DNA of 64,000 bases from an uncultured Eubacterium sp. (GCA_910577195.1 CAJTLP010000002.1:62001-126000), one strand, 5' to 3'. Shown: positions 1-7,821, numbered from the stretch's first letter. Program-made: numbers and translations. The notes: a model not told the origin generated them from the sequence alone.

Positions 1-2
1 AA

Positions 3-629
3 AACAGCATTTTATCCGTTTTATTGACTATTATCGTTTTAACCGTTTTCCCTACAACAGTATTTGCAGAAGAATTTGAAGCAAGATTGACAGCTCCAAA
101 CGGTGAGCCTTATTACACCTCCGAGCTCAATGCATATTCCCAGACAGGCTATGGTATGCCGAATTGTGTTGCATATGCCTTTGGCAGAATATATGAGCTT
201 AACGGAGAAAGACCGCTTATTGATCACGGTAACGCCGGTGAATGGTGGTTTATCAACAAATCTAACGATTATTATGAATACGGTGACGAAGCAAGACTTG
301 GTGCAATCGCCTGCTGGTCAGGTCACGTTGCAGTTGTTGAGGATATATCAGATGACGGCGGAATAACTGTTTCCGAATCCCATTGGGGCGGTCAGTATTT
401 TAACACGAATGTTTATTATGATATGAGCTCACATTACGGACAGCATTTCTACGGCTATATATATGCATATGAAGAGCCGCCTGTAGAACTTCCTGAGCCG
501 GAGCCTTTATATAAAATGGATGAGCCGTATTTTGAGCCGCAGGAAAAGACCTGCTTTTCTGCTCTTGAATTTGCACAAAGCAACAATACGGTAATGAATC
601 CGAGAACAAATTCATTATTAAATAATTAA
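3..629 (+). CDS. Secreted CHAP-domain cysteine hydrolase, 5' end cut by window
   Basis: The reading frame is open to the left edge of the window. Position 24 is a TTG inside the hydrophobic core of a signal peptide, so the true start lies upstream of base 1. Counting from position 24, the signal peptide ends at about residue 15 (VFA|EE). A CHAP fold follows with the catalytic Cys48 in a PNCVAYAFGR motif and His101 in SGHVAVVED. CHAP domains are NlpC/P60-related amidases or endopeptidases that usually cut peptidoglycan cross-bridges or stem peptides. The tail is a Pro/Glu-rich segment of about 50 residues with no recognised binding domain. The gene is followed by a strong bidirectional terminator. 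Family assignment is firm, the exact bond cleaved is not known. Confidence 0.8.
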   Translation, partial: NSILSVLLTIIVLTVFPTTVFAEEFEARLTAPNGEPYYTSELNAYSQTGYGMPNCVAYAFGRIYELNGERPLIDHGNAGEWWFINKSNDYYEYGDEARLGAIACWSGHVAVVEDISDDGGITVSESHWGGQYFNTNVYYDMSSHYGQHFYGYIYAYEEPPVELPEPEPLYKMDEPYFEPQEKTCFSALEFAQSNNTVMNPRTNSLLNN

Positions 630-637
630 ATAACAAA

Positions 638-688
638 AAACAGTGCTGTAAGAAAAAGGATAATGACCTTCATCTTACAGCACTGTTT
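638..688. terminator. Bidirectional Rho-independent terminator
   Basis: Perfect 15-bp inverted repeat AAACAGTGCTGTAAG (638-652) with CTTACAGCACTGTTT (674-688), and T/A runs on both sides. It separates the convergent CHAP gene and the small minus-strand ORF. Confidence 0.85.
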
Positions 689-691
689 TCA

Positions 692-868
692 TTATAAATC
701 ATCAGCATCCTGAACCGGCTGTTCCAGCTCATCATTATAGTACATATCTGCCGGTATCCCTGTATAGCTTCCATCCACATCACAGTTTACCATATCCGGA
801 CTGATATAGGATGTCAGATCAATGATCGGCTTTTTGCCAAGGTTTTTTCTGTTTTTCTTTTTTTCCAT
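692..868 (-). CDS. Small hypothetical protein (58 aa)
   Basis: I do not recognise the family. The product begins MEKKKNRKNLGKK, a strongly basic N-terminus, and ends in an acidic tail (ELEQPVQDADDL). A longer frame begins at 895, but the AGGGGTG ribosome binding site sits directly before the ATG at 868, so 868 is preferred. The gene lies 44 bp downstream of the 913-1536 gene on the same strand and is probably cotranscribed with it. Its ribosome binding site forms one arm of an 8-bp perfect hairpin (see 875-902), suggesting translational control or partial termination between the two genes. Confidence 0.6.
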   Translation of the reverse strand: MEKKKNRKNLGKKPIIDLTSYISPDMVNCDVDGSYTGIPADMYYNDELEQPVQDADDL

Positions 869-874
869 TAAAAT

Positions 875-902
875 CACCCCTGTTATATTTTGCACAGGGG
901 TG
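875..902 (-). promoter_or_regulatory. Hairpin that covers the ribosome binding site of the 692-868 ORF
   Basis: CACCCCTG (875-882) and CAGGGGTG (895-902) are perfect inverted copies separated by 12 bases. In the minus-strand transcript the 3' arm contains the AGGGGTG Shine-Dalgarno element that ends six bases before the ATG at 868. The stem could hide the ribosome site, act as a weak terminator after the upstream gene, or stabilise a processed end. Confidence 0.5.
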
Positions 903-912
903 TATTTATTAT

Positions 913-1536
913 TTATAATTTTTCAACATCAATATTGGATATTTTTTCCATAAATTGCTTTGTGCTTATAATTTCACCCATTTCGATATACTCGTCCATA
1001 TTCATATTAAAATTATTAACAAAAATCGGAACGTCATTATATTCCACATCAATATGAATCTTCTCAGCATCCGACATAACCTGCTTTGGATTGCAGGTGT
1101 GAATATCATAAAGCTTTCTGACAACAGTCTCATTATTCCTTACATATTCAAGAATCACATTTCTTGAGGATTTTGAAATGGAAATGTACCTTACCTCTTC
1201 CTTGGAAAGAGCCAGCGCCATAGGCATCTGCGCAACAGCCTTGCAGGCACCGGAATTAACAAAAAACTCATTAATAAAAATGGATTCCAGCTTGCTTGTA
1301 TCATCAGGCACAATGATTGCAAGAATATACTTATTCAGCTTTTTTCCGTAAATACCCTTCATAAATTCCTTGAAATAGTACTGACATTCAGCTATCTTTT
1401 CAGCAAATTCATGATAAAAAGGAATATTCGGTGATGGATTGAGGGACGGCATTGTGAAAGTTTTAAACTCATCACTTTCATTATCCCTCACAAGAATATT
1501 GTCATTCGTAATGATCATAGCAACAGTCTTAGCCAT
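913..1536 (-). CDS. Hypothetical protein, possibly actin/MreB-like
   Basis: A 207-residue cytoplasmic protein with no signal peptide or membrane segment. Residues from about 73 to 112 (beginning IIVPDD, ending MALALS) follow the pattern of the MreB/actin segment in which a VP-starting loop and a helix lead to AGA.....EEPMAAA: here SGACKAVAQMPMALAL. A possible second phosphate-loop region (YISISKSSRNVIL) follows. The N-terminal DxG phosphate loop of true actins is not evident, so nucleotide binding is doubtful. The gene has a GAGGTGAC ribosome site, and the small ORF at 692-868 follows it. The actin-fold reading is an inference from a short pattern; the protein could be an unrelated hypothetical. 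Confidence 0.5.
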   Translation of the reverse strand: MAKTVAMIITNDNILVRDNESDEFKTFTMPSLNPSPNIPFYHEFAEKIAECQYYFKEFMKGIYGKKLNKYILAIIVPDDTSKLESIFINEFFVNSGACKAVAQMPMALALSKEEVRYISISKSSRNVILEYVRNNETVVRKLYDIHTCNPKQVMSDAEKIHIDVEYNDVPIFVNNFNMNMDEYIEMGEIISTKQFMEKISNIDVEKL

Positions 1537-1682
1537 TATGTCACCTCAATAAATTTATCTTTATTATTTTACTACATACTATGTTTTAAATCAATAAAAT
1601 TTAATTTTTTAAAAAATATGATGAAATAACGGCGGATATATGATACAATACTTGAGTGATAACATATAAAAGGAGATTCTAT

Positions 1683-3113
1683 ATGTCAAACAATAACGAA
1701 ATTGATGATATCTTAAATGAACTGAAAAATAAAAGAACAGACAATGATACAAAAAACAATGCAGATAAAAGAGCAGATGATTTCTTTTACACATTCACTC
1801 CCCCTGAAAAGACGGAGAAGAACACCGCAGACCAAAGCCTTACATTTGATTTGAACTTTAACGATGATAATAAAACGGAAAAGGCTGCTGCATTCAACGA
1901 ATCGAATAATTTTGAAATTATCAACGATTCCTTCCGCACATCTGCTCAGGATGATATTGAGACAAATGAAATATACACCCAGTCACCTGACGATAACGAC
2001 TCCGGAAAGAAGAAAGCGATTATTATTGCCGTTGCTGTTGTTCTGATTATTGCAATCGCTGTGGGCGTTTTTGCCTTTGTAAAAGGAAAGAATAAGGAAG
2101 AGGAAACAAAACCTTCCACCACAGTAATTACTACAGCAGCTCCTGTACAGATTGTGAATCCGCTTACAGGCGAGGCTTCCTTTAACGAAAAGGCTGTGGG
2201 CAAAAGACCTGTTGCCTGCGTCGTTGAAAACGCTTATGATGCCAGACCTCAATGGGGAATCGACGACAACAAGAACGCACCTGATATTATTATGGAGGGT
2301 GAGGTTGAAGGCGGAGAAACCAGAATGCTCTGGCTCTATGCAGACTACACCTCTCTTCCAAGTCAGATAGGTCCGATGAGAAGTGCAAGACCACCGTTCA
2401 TAAAATTCTCTGAGCTGTTTGATTCTATCTTCATTCACTGGGGACAGAGCACCAGCAAGGGTGACTATATTGGTGCAGACGCTGTGTTCAGAAATGATGA
2501 TGTTGACCACATCAACCAGATGGCTTACAGTGACAGCGTAGGTCTGTTCGGCAGAGATTCATCAAGAGGCGTATCATCAGAGCATACCGGTGTACTTTAC
2601 GGTGAAAAGCTTGAGCAGGCAATAAAGGAATCTGAATTCAGAACGGATGCCGATTCAAGCAAGCTCACCAAATTCAGCTTTAATAAAGAGGACAAAGCGG
2701 TCGGTACAGAAGCTTGTAACGCGTTTGCTCTTACCTTCTCTTCAAGTTCAAAGACAAGAGACTGGACATATAATTCTGAAGATAAAATGTATCACTGCCA
2801 GGATTACCGTACAGATGTTACAAGAAAAAATCTGCTTGTACTTTACGACACTACAGAATATATCACAAAGTACAATTACAAGGGCAGCGGTAATTCCGAA
2901 ATATACTGTGACTACAAGCTCTCAGGCGGAAACGGAAAGCTTGTAAGTCTCGGAACCATCACATCCATTACCTGGTCTGTTGAAAACGGTGTAATTGTAA
3001 TCAAGGATGCAAACGGTAAAAACGTTAACCTTAATCCGGGAACAACATGGATTGGCTACGCATCATCCAATCACGGCGGAACAGATAAAAACGGCACCGC
3101 CACTGCAGAATAA
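1683..3113 (+). CDS. DUF3048 (YerB-like) membrane-anchored protein
   Basis: The start at 1683 is set by an AGGAGATTCTAT ribosome site; an in-frame codon at 1656 has none. The 476-residue product has an Asn/Asp-rich cytoplasmic segment (1-109), one membrane helix (about 112-133) and a short Thr linker. It then has the DUF3048 domain, marked by NPLTGE, KRPVACVVEN, the ADYTSLPSQIGPMRSARP motif and FIHWGQS. DUF3048 includes the B. subtilis lipoprotein YerB; its biochemical role is not established. Here the lipoprotein signal is replaced by an internal transmembrane anchor, so the domain should lie outside the cell. It is monocistronic and ends at a strong terminator. Confidence 0.85.
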   Translation: MSNNNEIDDILNELKNKRTDNDTKNNADKRADDFFYTFTPPEKTEKNTADQSLTFDLNFNDDNKTEKAAAFNESNNFEIINDSFRTSAQDDIETNEIYTQSPDDNDSGKKKAIIIAVAVVLIIAIAVGVFAFVKGKNKEEETKPSTTVITTAAPVQIVNPLTGEASFNEKAVGKRPVACVVENAYDARPQWGIDDNKNAPDIIMEGEVEGGETRMLWLYADYTSLPSQIGPMRSARPPFIKFSELFDSIFIHWGQSTSKGDYIGADAVFRNDDVDHINQMAYSDSVGLFGRDSSRGVSSEHTGVLYGEKLEQAIKESEFRTDADSSKLTKFSFNKEDKAVGTEACNAFALTFSSSSKTRDWTYNSEDKMYHCQDYRTDVTRKNLLVLYDTTEYITKYNYKGSGNSEIYCDYKLSGGNGKLVSLGTITSITWSVENGVIVIKDANGKNVNLNPGTTWIGYASSNHGGTDKNGTATAE

Positions 3114-3125
3114 TTTAATACAAGA

Positions 3126-3164
3126 AAAGCCTGACTGAACATTATCTAAGTTCAGCCAGGCTTT
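3126..3164 (+). terminator. Rho-independent terminator after the DUF3048 gene
   Basis: Inverted repeat AAAGCCTGACTGAAC (3126-3140) with GTTCAGCCAGGCTTT (3150-3164), one A/C mismatch, followed by CTTATTTG. Confidence 0.8.
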
Positions 3165-3178
3165 CTTATTTGAAATAT

Positions 3179-3213
3179 ATTTAAACCAGAGTTCGGATTC
3201 CTCTTTATTGCCT
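3179..3213. repeat. 35-bp dispersed repeat fragment
   Basis: This segment matches 17321-17355 at 33 of 35 positions (both run from ATTTAAACCAGAGTTCGG to TCTTTAT[T/C]GCCT). At 17 kb it is the right end of a larger element with inverted ends; here only that end is present. It overlaps the last bases of the XRE regulator gene. Confidence 0.75.
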
Positions 3214-4489
3214 ACTCTTTTATCTCATAAACCATTGGGTCCTCAAAATCCTCAAATTCCAGCGTTTCGCCATTTTCATCAACGGTTGAATCCAAATAAT
3301 CACATACAAGCCAAAGATATTTTTTGCCGCTACTATCCTGAAAAATCTTTACCTTATCATCGGACAGACTCTGGTCAAGCTTTGACAAACCGTCAAGCCG
3401 TGCATCGTACCAGGTTTCAATGCCGAAATCCTTAGCAGGAATGGCATCAAAGGGCATTTCATCTATACGCACATATGTATCCCTGAACAGCTCAATCGTA
3501 CTGTAATCACTTGAAATAAGAGCAGGCTTTTCCGTCTCAACATTGAGTACATCCCCTGTAAAATCGATTGTAAACCAACCGATAATAAGCATGAGAAAAA
3601 GGAGAATTGTTTTAAGCACAGGGTGTTTTCTCTTTTTCTGTTTTTCTTCTTCCTTATTATATTTGTCATTATAATCATCCGCTTTCTCAATATTGGCTTT
3701 TAATTTGTCAGGTTTGCACAGGCTTTTAAAATATGCCATTCTTACAGGAAAGACCAAAAGCATTAACGGAATATCTATAGCCAGATCACTTGTCAGTGCC
3801 ATTTTTCTTTTGTGTCTGAGAAAATCTTTTGTGTTTCTGCTTTTTGCAGTTAACAATGTGATTCTGCTATGCTCTGTATTCAGCTTTGGATAGCTTATCA
3901 GAAAATTCTCATTAATCATAGCCTTGTCGCCGATTGAAAATGTATCAAGCTCGATCTCCAGCTCAGTCTCATTTTCCACATTCTCAAGTTGATATGTACA
4001 TTCTGTCTGAAGAACGCAGTTGTTTATCACTTTACCGATATAACCAAAAAACTTCTCTGCACCTTCATTAATCAGCTTTTCCTTTAGATTTTCCGCATCT
4101 TCACTGCTCCAATCATAATCAAGCGTAAGCTCACCGTTAATGGTAATTGTATGTTCATTTAAAGAGGGATTCAGCTCAATCCATTTGCTGTCACCCTCCT
4201 TAATGCTATACAGCTCACCATCAAGCTCTATATGTGCAATATCGGCGTAGGAATTTTTAATACAGATTCTTTTACTGTTATCCTTACTTATCGTAATAAG
4301 CTCTTCTACCGATGTATTCAGTGTTGCCGCTATTTTCTCAAGCGTCTCCATTCTCGGAATTGCCTGACCGTTTTCCCACTTTGATACGGCCTTGTCGGAA
4401 ACGTCAAGAATTGCCGCAAGCTCCTTTTGTGTCAGCTGATGCTCCTCACGTAATTTGCAAAGTGTATTGCCAAACTTGTAGTAATCCAT
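3212..4489 (-). CDS. XRE-family regulator with C-terminal membrane segment
   Basis: A 425-residue protein with an N-terminal Cro/C1 helix-turn-helix (about residues 5-60, LTQKELAAILDVSDKAVSKW and ending SVEELI). A beta-rich middle region follows, then a hydrophobic stretch near 235-255 and a clear membrane helix near 295-315 (LKTILLFLMLIIGWF), ending in an extracytoplasmic tail of about 100 residues. The layout suggests a one-component sensor that binds DNA inside and reads a signal at or outside the membrane; that role is an inference. A GAGGTGATTTT ribosome site fixes the start. It is monocistronic. The stop codon lies within the 35-bp dispersed repeat, so the extreme C-terminus may have been shaped by that insertion. 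Confidence 0.8.
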   Translation of the reverse strand: MDYYKFGNTLCKLREEHQLTQKELAAILDVSDKAVSKWENGQAIPRMETLEKIAATLNTSVEELITISKDNSKRICIKNSYADIAHIELDGELYSIKEGDSKWIELNPSLNEHTITINGELTLDYDWSSEDAENLKEKLINEGAEKFFGYIGKVINNCVLQTECTYQLENVENETELEIELDTFSIGDKAMINENFLISYPKLNTEHSRITLLTAKSRNTKDFLRHKRKMALTSDLAIDIPLMLLVFPVRMAYFKSLCKPDKLKANIEKADDYNDKYNKEEEKQKKRKHPVLKTILLFLMLIIGWFTIDFTGDVLNVETEKPALISSDYSTIELFRDTYVRIDEMPFDAIPAKDFGIETWYDARLDGLSKLDQSLSDDKVKIFQDSSGKKYLWLVCDYLDSTVDENGETLEFEDFEDPMVYEIKE

Positions 4490-4598
4490 AAAATCACCTC
4501 AAAAAAATTATAGCAAAACCCTGCTCATATGGCAATTAAATCGAGGTAGAATAAAAGTAGAAATCTAAAAACGCTGATTTTTTTAACCATTTAACTAA

Positions 4599-4633
4599 AA
4601 AATCCCGTAAGACTTAATATCTTACGGGATTTT
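4599..4633. terminator. Rho-independent terminator, mainly for alr
   Basis: Perfect 14-bp inverted repeat AAAATCCCGTAAGA (4599-4612) with TCTTACGGGATTTT (4620-4633). On the minus strand the stem is followed by a T-rich stretch just after the alanine racemase stop codon. Confidence 0.85.
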
Positions 4634-4645
4634 CAGCATTCAGAT

Positions 4646-5794
4646 TTAAAAATAATTTACGGTTTTCACAACCTCACCATTGCGAGTATATACTCTCGGA
4701 ACACGGCGTGATATTCTGCAGGGCAGCTCATAATTGAAGGAATGTGCTATTTCGGAAACCTCCTCCATAGTCAGAGTAAGCTCACCGTCACATCCTACAA
4801 GTGTTACTTCATTTTCGGCTGTGATATCAGGGATATCCGTGATATCGACCATAAACTGATCCATACACACTCTGCCAAGTATAGGTGCATATTTTCCGTT
4901 AACAATAACTCTTCCGATATTTGACAGGCATCGCGGATAACCGTCAGCATATCCCACAGGAATTGTGGCAACCACTGTTTCCTTATCCGTAACATAGGTT
5001 CCGCCGTATGAAATTTCCCTGCCTGCCTCCAGCGTTTTGATATGGCTGATATGGGTTTTCCACTCCATTGACGGCTTAATATCCATAAGTGATTTATCGA
5101 CCTCAGCTGAGGGGTAAAGCCCATATGTAATAATGCCTGAGCGAACCATATCAAAGGTATCATCAAGCACCATAATTCCTGCAGAATTGCTGATGTGCTT
5201 AATAGGAATATCAATTCCCCTTTCAGAAAGCATTTTTACGAAATCAGTGAAACGCTTTTTCTGGGCTAAAGTCTTTTCAAGATTTTCTTCATCAGCAGTA
5301 GCAAAGTGCGAAAACAGTCCCTCAGCAGTTATATTGGGAAGCTCTGTTATGTTTTTACATACATCAGCACTTTCACTGTTCACCTGAAAGCCGATTCTGC
5401 TCATTCCGGTATCAAGACAGAAATGGAAAGGAATATTTTTATTCTGCCTTACAGCCTCGTCAGACAGTGCCTGTGCTGCCTCATAGGAAAAAATCGGAAT
5501 ACGGATATCATTTTCAACAATTACATCATACTGCTGCGGTGATACTCCGCCGAGAACAAGTATAGGTGTTTTTATTCCTGCGTTTATCAGCTCCATTGCC
5601 TCTTCCACACAGGCAACACCGAAAAAGTCACATTTACTTTCCAGAAATTTTCCTACCTCAACTGCGCCGTTTCCGTACGCATCTGCCTTTATCACTGCAA
5701 GAAGCTTTGCCTTTCCGGCAAGCTTTCTGAGCACATTGTCAATATTATATTCAATTGCATCCAAATCTATTTTTAAATATGTTCTATGATACAT
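4646..5794 (-). CDS. alr: Alanine racemase
   Basis: A PLP-dependent enzyme that interconverts L- and D-alanine for peptidoglycan and wall-polymer D-alanylation. The product is 382 residues, the normal family length. Lys36 in AVIKADAYGNG forms the Schiff base with PLP and Tyr263 in ISYGGTY is the second catalytic base. The TIM-barrel motifs HFCLDTGMSRIGF and SNSAGIMVLDDTFDMVRSGI are intact, and the C-terminal domain carries GYADGYPR and GRVCMDQFMVD. The gene stands alone. A short independent transcription unit ending in a terminator lies about 80 bp upstream on the same strand (5874-5973), so its expression may be linked to that leader-like RNA. Confidence 0.97.
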   Translation of the reverse strand: MYHRTYLKIDLDAIEYNIDNVLRKLAGKAKLLAVIKADAYGNGAVEVGKFLESKCDFFGVACVEEAMELINAGIKTPILVLGGVSPQQYDVIVENDIRIPIFSYEAAQALSDEAVRQNKNIPFHFCLDTGMSRIGFQVNSESADVCKNITELPNITAEGLFSHFATADEENLEKTLAQKKRFTDFVKMLSERGIDIPIKHISNSAGIMVLDDTFDMVRSGIITYGLYPSAEVDKSLMDIKPSMEWKTHISHIKTLEAGREISYGGTYVTDKETVVATIPVGYADGYPRCLSNIGRVIVNGKYAPILGRVCMDQFMVDITDIPDITAENEVTLVGCDGELTLTMEEVSEIAHSFNYELPCRISRRVPRVYTRNGEVVKTVNYF

Positions 5795-5873
5795 TCTTAA
5801 GCCTCTATTCAGATTTTTGTTAAATTATATTCTAATACTGAAAGCATTAAAAGTAAAGTTAAAAATTAAATAT

Positions 5874-5973
5874 AAAAAGAAAGAAGGCCGGACCTGCATA
5901 TCCGACCTTCCCCTCTCTGTTATTACAAACTATGGAGGACTTGAATTGAAACGGTGCGGCCCGCCTCAAGTCT
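5874..5973 (-). ncRNA. Candidate small ncRNA (about 100 nt), family not recognised
   Basis: The minus strand holds a consensus promoter (5980-6008). A start at about 5973 would give a transcript of about 100 nt with no ORF and a strong terminator. Its 5' part can fold by GACTTGA...TCAAGTC, enclosing a GC-rich GCGGGCCGC segment. The middle can fold by CCTC...GAGG. The 3' end is a 10-bp stem (GAAGGTCGGA with TCCGGCCTTC, one G-U pair) followed by TTTCTTTTT. It could be an independent regulatory RNA or an attenuator leader for alr, whose start codon is 80 bp beyond the terminator. It does not match the conserved cores of T-box, SRP, 6S or the common riboswitches as I know them. Confidence 0.6.
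5883..5910 (-). terminator. Terminator of the 5874-5973 transcript
   Basis: On the minus strand a 10-bp stem (GAAGGTCGGA at 5910-5901, TCCGGCCTTC at 5892-5883) with an 8-base loop is followed by TTTCTTTTTATATTT. It lies between the ncRNA promoter and alr. Confidence 0.8.
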
Positions 5974-5979
5974 AAATTC

Positions 5980-6008
5980 ATTATAGTGTATCTTGCATAA
6001 TTTGTCAA
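5980..6008 (-). promoter_or_regulatory. Consensus sigma-A promoter of the ncRNA
   Basis: TTGACA (6008-6003), a 17-base spacer and TATAAT (5985-5980) on the minus strand: perfect matches at both hexamers. Predicted start near 5973. Confidence 0.85.
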
Positions 6009-6130
6009 TAGTACCGCTGATATTTTTTATATAGATTAACAAACACGTGCTTTATAGTGGCTTTTATCCCAAAAGGTAACGCCAAAAAATTAGAAGTGGG
6101 TAATCCATTGGACTAATTCAATCAAGCACA

Positions 6131-6159
6131 TTGACATCGAACAAATATTCGTATAGTAT
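6131..6159 (+). promoter_or_regulatory. Promoter with embedded LexA-like box
   Basis: TTGACA (6131-6136), 17 bases, TAGTAT (6154-6159). The spacer holds CGAACAAATATTCG (6138-6151), which matches the Gram-positive LexA/DinR consensus CGAACRNRYGTTCG except for one base (A for G at the tenth position). This suggests, but does not prove, SOS control of the two genes downstream. Confidence 0.55.
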
Positions 6160-6219
6160 GTAATTGTACAAGAAATGAACAGCGCTGAAAAAACTCAAAC
6201 AAGGAAGAAGGAATACAGT

Positions 6220-6435
6220 ATGACTATTGATGAATTAGCACGTGAATATGAAGCACAATATAAAACAATCAGTGCAAAAATGGACGGACTTAAGCCGCTG
6301 CTTTACATATACAGCGGAAAAGAGCTTTTACTGCTCAGAAGAAAATTAAAAATATACTATGATATGGCATGCGAGTGCAAAAGAGTTGGTGCACTGCTGT
6401 CTTGCTACTATGATGAGGAGGAAGAAAATGATTGA
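6220..6435 (+). CDS. Small hypothetical protein coupled to a sigma-like factor
   Basis: A 71-residue protein beginning MTIDELAREYEAQYK, predicted helical, with an acidic EEEEND tail. An ATG at 6175 in the same frame lacks a ribosome site, whereas AAGGAAGAAGGA precedes 6220. Its stop overlaps the start of the next gene by 8 bp, implying translational coupling. Pairs of a short helical protein and a sigma region 4-like protein are common in clostridial mobile elements and prophages; I see no other mobile genes here. No function can be assigned. Confidence 0.65.
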   Translation: MTIDELAREYEAQYKTISAKMDGLKPLLYIYSGKELLLLRRKLKIYYDMACECKRVGALLSCYYDEEEEND

Positions 6436-6751
6436 TTTTGTTGAAGAATATATGACCGATATAAACAATTATGAGGACAATGGCTTTGACGAACAAAGAA
6501 TCCTCATCAAAGCCATGTCAAAGGTTCTGCCGATGATTATAAAAAATGAGCTTACTGAGCGACAGAACCTTTGTCTGAGAATGTTTTATGTTTTCGGTAA
6601 AAGCCAGGTGGAAATAGCCAGAGAGCTTAAGCTCTCTCAGCCAACCGTAAGCAGGCATATAAAATCTGCAAAGGACATTGTAAACAAATTTTTATCTTAC
6701 AGCTTTTACTCCGTAAAACAGGCAAATGAACAGTGGCTGAAAATGGAATAG
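6428..6751 (+). CDS. Sigma-70 region 4-like helix-turn-helix protein
   Basis: A 107-residue protein. Residues about 46-90 (LTERQNLCLRMFYVFGKSQVEI and on to LSQPTVSRHIKSAK) have the region 4 pattern of sigma factors, where a helix-turn-helix reads the -35 element. No region 2 is present, so it is not a complete sigma factor. It resembles the small sigma-like regulators (phage/ICE type) found in Firmicutes. A GAGGAGGA ribosome site and an 8-bp overlap with the preceding gene set the start at 6428. The promoter upstream has a LexA-like box, so DNA damage may induce the pair. Confidence 0.75.
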   Translation: MIDFVEEYMTDINNYEDNGFDEQRILIKAMSKVLPMIIKNELTERQNLCLRMFYVFGKSQVEIARELKLSQPTVSRHIKSAKDIVNKFLSYSFYSVKQANEQWLKME

Positions 6752-6761
6752 CCAGCCACTG
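6731..6761 (+). terminator. Hairpin spanning the stop of the sigma-like gene
   Basis: CAGTGGCTG (6731-6739) and CAGCCACTG (6753-6761) are a perfect 9-bp inverted repeat around the stop codon. There is only a weak T tract after it; it may be a terminator or an mRNA 3'-stabilising stem. Confidence 0.45.
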
Positions 6762-6867
6762 TTCTATAGCATAATGCAGAATTTTCAATGCATATATGCT
6801 TTACCACAATTGATACAGCAATGGCTGTTTTAAAGGAGCAGAACTCCACCACTGCCAACAATTGAAA

Positions 6868-6927
6868 ACGCATCTCACAGAACAATAGGAATTGTCACCT
6901 TTTATTCTATGAGATGCGTAATTTTTT
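6868..6927. terminator. Bidirectional terminator-like inverted repeat
   Basis: ACGCATCTCA (6868-6877) pairs with TGAGATGCGT (6910-6919), followed by AATTTTTTG. The 32-base loop is long. It lies between the convergent sigma-like gene and the acyltransferase. The rest of 6752-6936 holds no ORF or other recognised feature. Confidence 0.6.
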
Positions 6928-6936
6928 GTTAAGAAA

Positions 6937-7695
6937 TCAAATCGTTAAAATAGCAATTATAAACATAACAGCATATAATATCGGCTGATGTGCCAGATAA
7001 ACCCAGAGACTGTTTTTGCCAACGAAGGATAAAAACTTACTGTGCTGCTTATACATCGGCTCAGGCAATTTTTCATCTGCTGCAATTTTTCCGATAAATG
7101 CTCCGAAGAAAAACATAAATATCCAGGGAAGAATTGAAAAATAATCCGCACTATGAAAGCTTGCATTATGGAAACCAAGCGGTGCGAGTATATTAAACTG
7201 ATACCAGCTTTCAGGCAAAGAGATAAGACCAAAGCAGATTTTACCGCCCTCAATTCCATAGACAAACAAAAACAGAATAAGTGAAACAGCTGCACCGATT
7301 CTGAAATCTATTTTTTTAAAAAGAGGCATCAGAAGACCTGTTATGACCATACACGTACCTAAGCAGTGAAGAATACCAAAATAAATCTCTGCACCCACAA
7401 AGCCTAAAAGCGGCATAATCACTGCCGTCGCAAGCGTTATTATACCCGCACAAACAAGAACAATGATACCACGCTTAACTGTATTTCTGGAAAGCCTTGA
7501 GCACATACCTGAAATCACAATGAATATTGTCCAGAATATCGGCTGTACTGTACAAAGTGCATCAAAAATTTCATATCCCCATTCAAGACCGATTACATCA
7601 CCCACATCTAAAAATGCATGGTGAAAAATCATACATATGATTGCAAAGCCTCTGATTTCATCAAGCATATGAATCCTTTTTCTTTTTTCAGGCAT
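6937..7695 (-). CDS. DUF1624 / heparan-alpha-glucosaminide acetyltransferase-like membrane protein
   Basis: A 252-residue integral membrane protein with about seven helices. The opening RIHMLDEIRGFAIICMIFHH carries the Asp-x-x-Arg-Gly and His signature of the HGSNAT/YeiB acyltransferase clan. The end (GKNSLWVYLAHQPILYA) is the typical closing helix with the SLWVYLxHQP motif. Members of this fold move acyl groups across the membrane to sugars or wall components; the substrate cannot be told from sequence. Monocistronic, with a GAAAGGGTG ribosome site. Confidence 0.8.
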   Translation of the reverse strand: MPEKRKRIHMLDEIRGFAIICMIFHHAFLDVGDVIGLEWGYEIFDALCTVQPIFWTIFIVISGMCSRLSRNTVKRGIIVLVCAGIITLATAVIMPLLGFVGAEIYFGILHCLGTCMVITGLLMPLFKKIDFRIGAAVSLILFLFVYGIEGGKICFGLISLPESWYQFNILAPLGFHNASFHSADYFSILPWIFMFFFGAFIGKIAADEKLPEPMYKQHSKFLSFVGKNSLWVYLAHQPILYAVMFIIAILTI

Positions 7696-7749
7696 AAGGA
7701 CAGCACCCTTTCAAAATAATTTATAATATTGTACCACAATTGTTTTATA

Positions 7750-7778
7750 TTGTATATAATAAAAAAATATGATATAAT
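7750..7778 (+). promoter_or_regulatory. Promoter of the thioesterase-ThiI operon
   Basis: TTGTAT (7750-7755), 17 bases, TATAAT (7773-7778), about 45 bases before the first start codon of the five-gene operon. Confidence 0.6.
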
Positions 7779-7821
7779 AATGCGGTATAAATGGATTTTC
7801 CGCAATAAATGGGGTACGATT

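Noticed and set aside
3179..3213. GTTCGGATT looks like a tRNA T-loop fragment.
   Set aside because: No acceptor stem, anticodon arm or CCA context can be drawn, and the same 35 bp recur at 17 kb as the end of a repeat element.
5874..5973. T-box or other tRNA-sensing leader for alr.
   Set aside because: The conserved T-box sequence (AGGGTGGNACCGCG-type) and long stem I are absent; the transcript is only about 100 nt.
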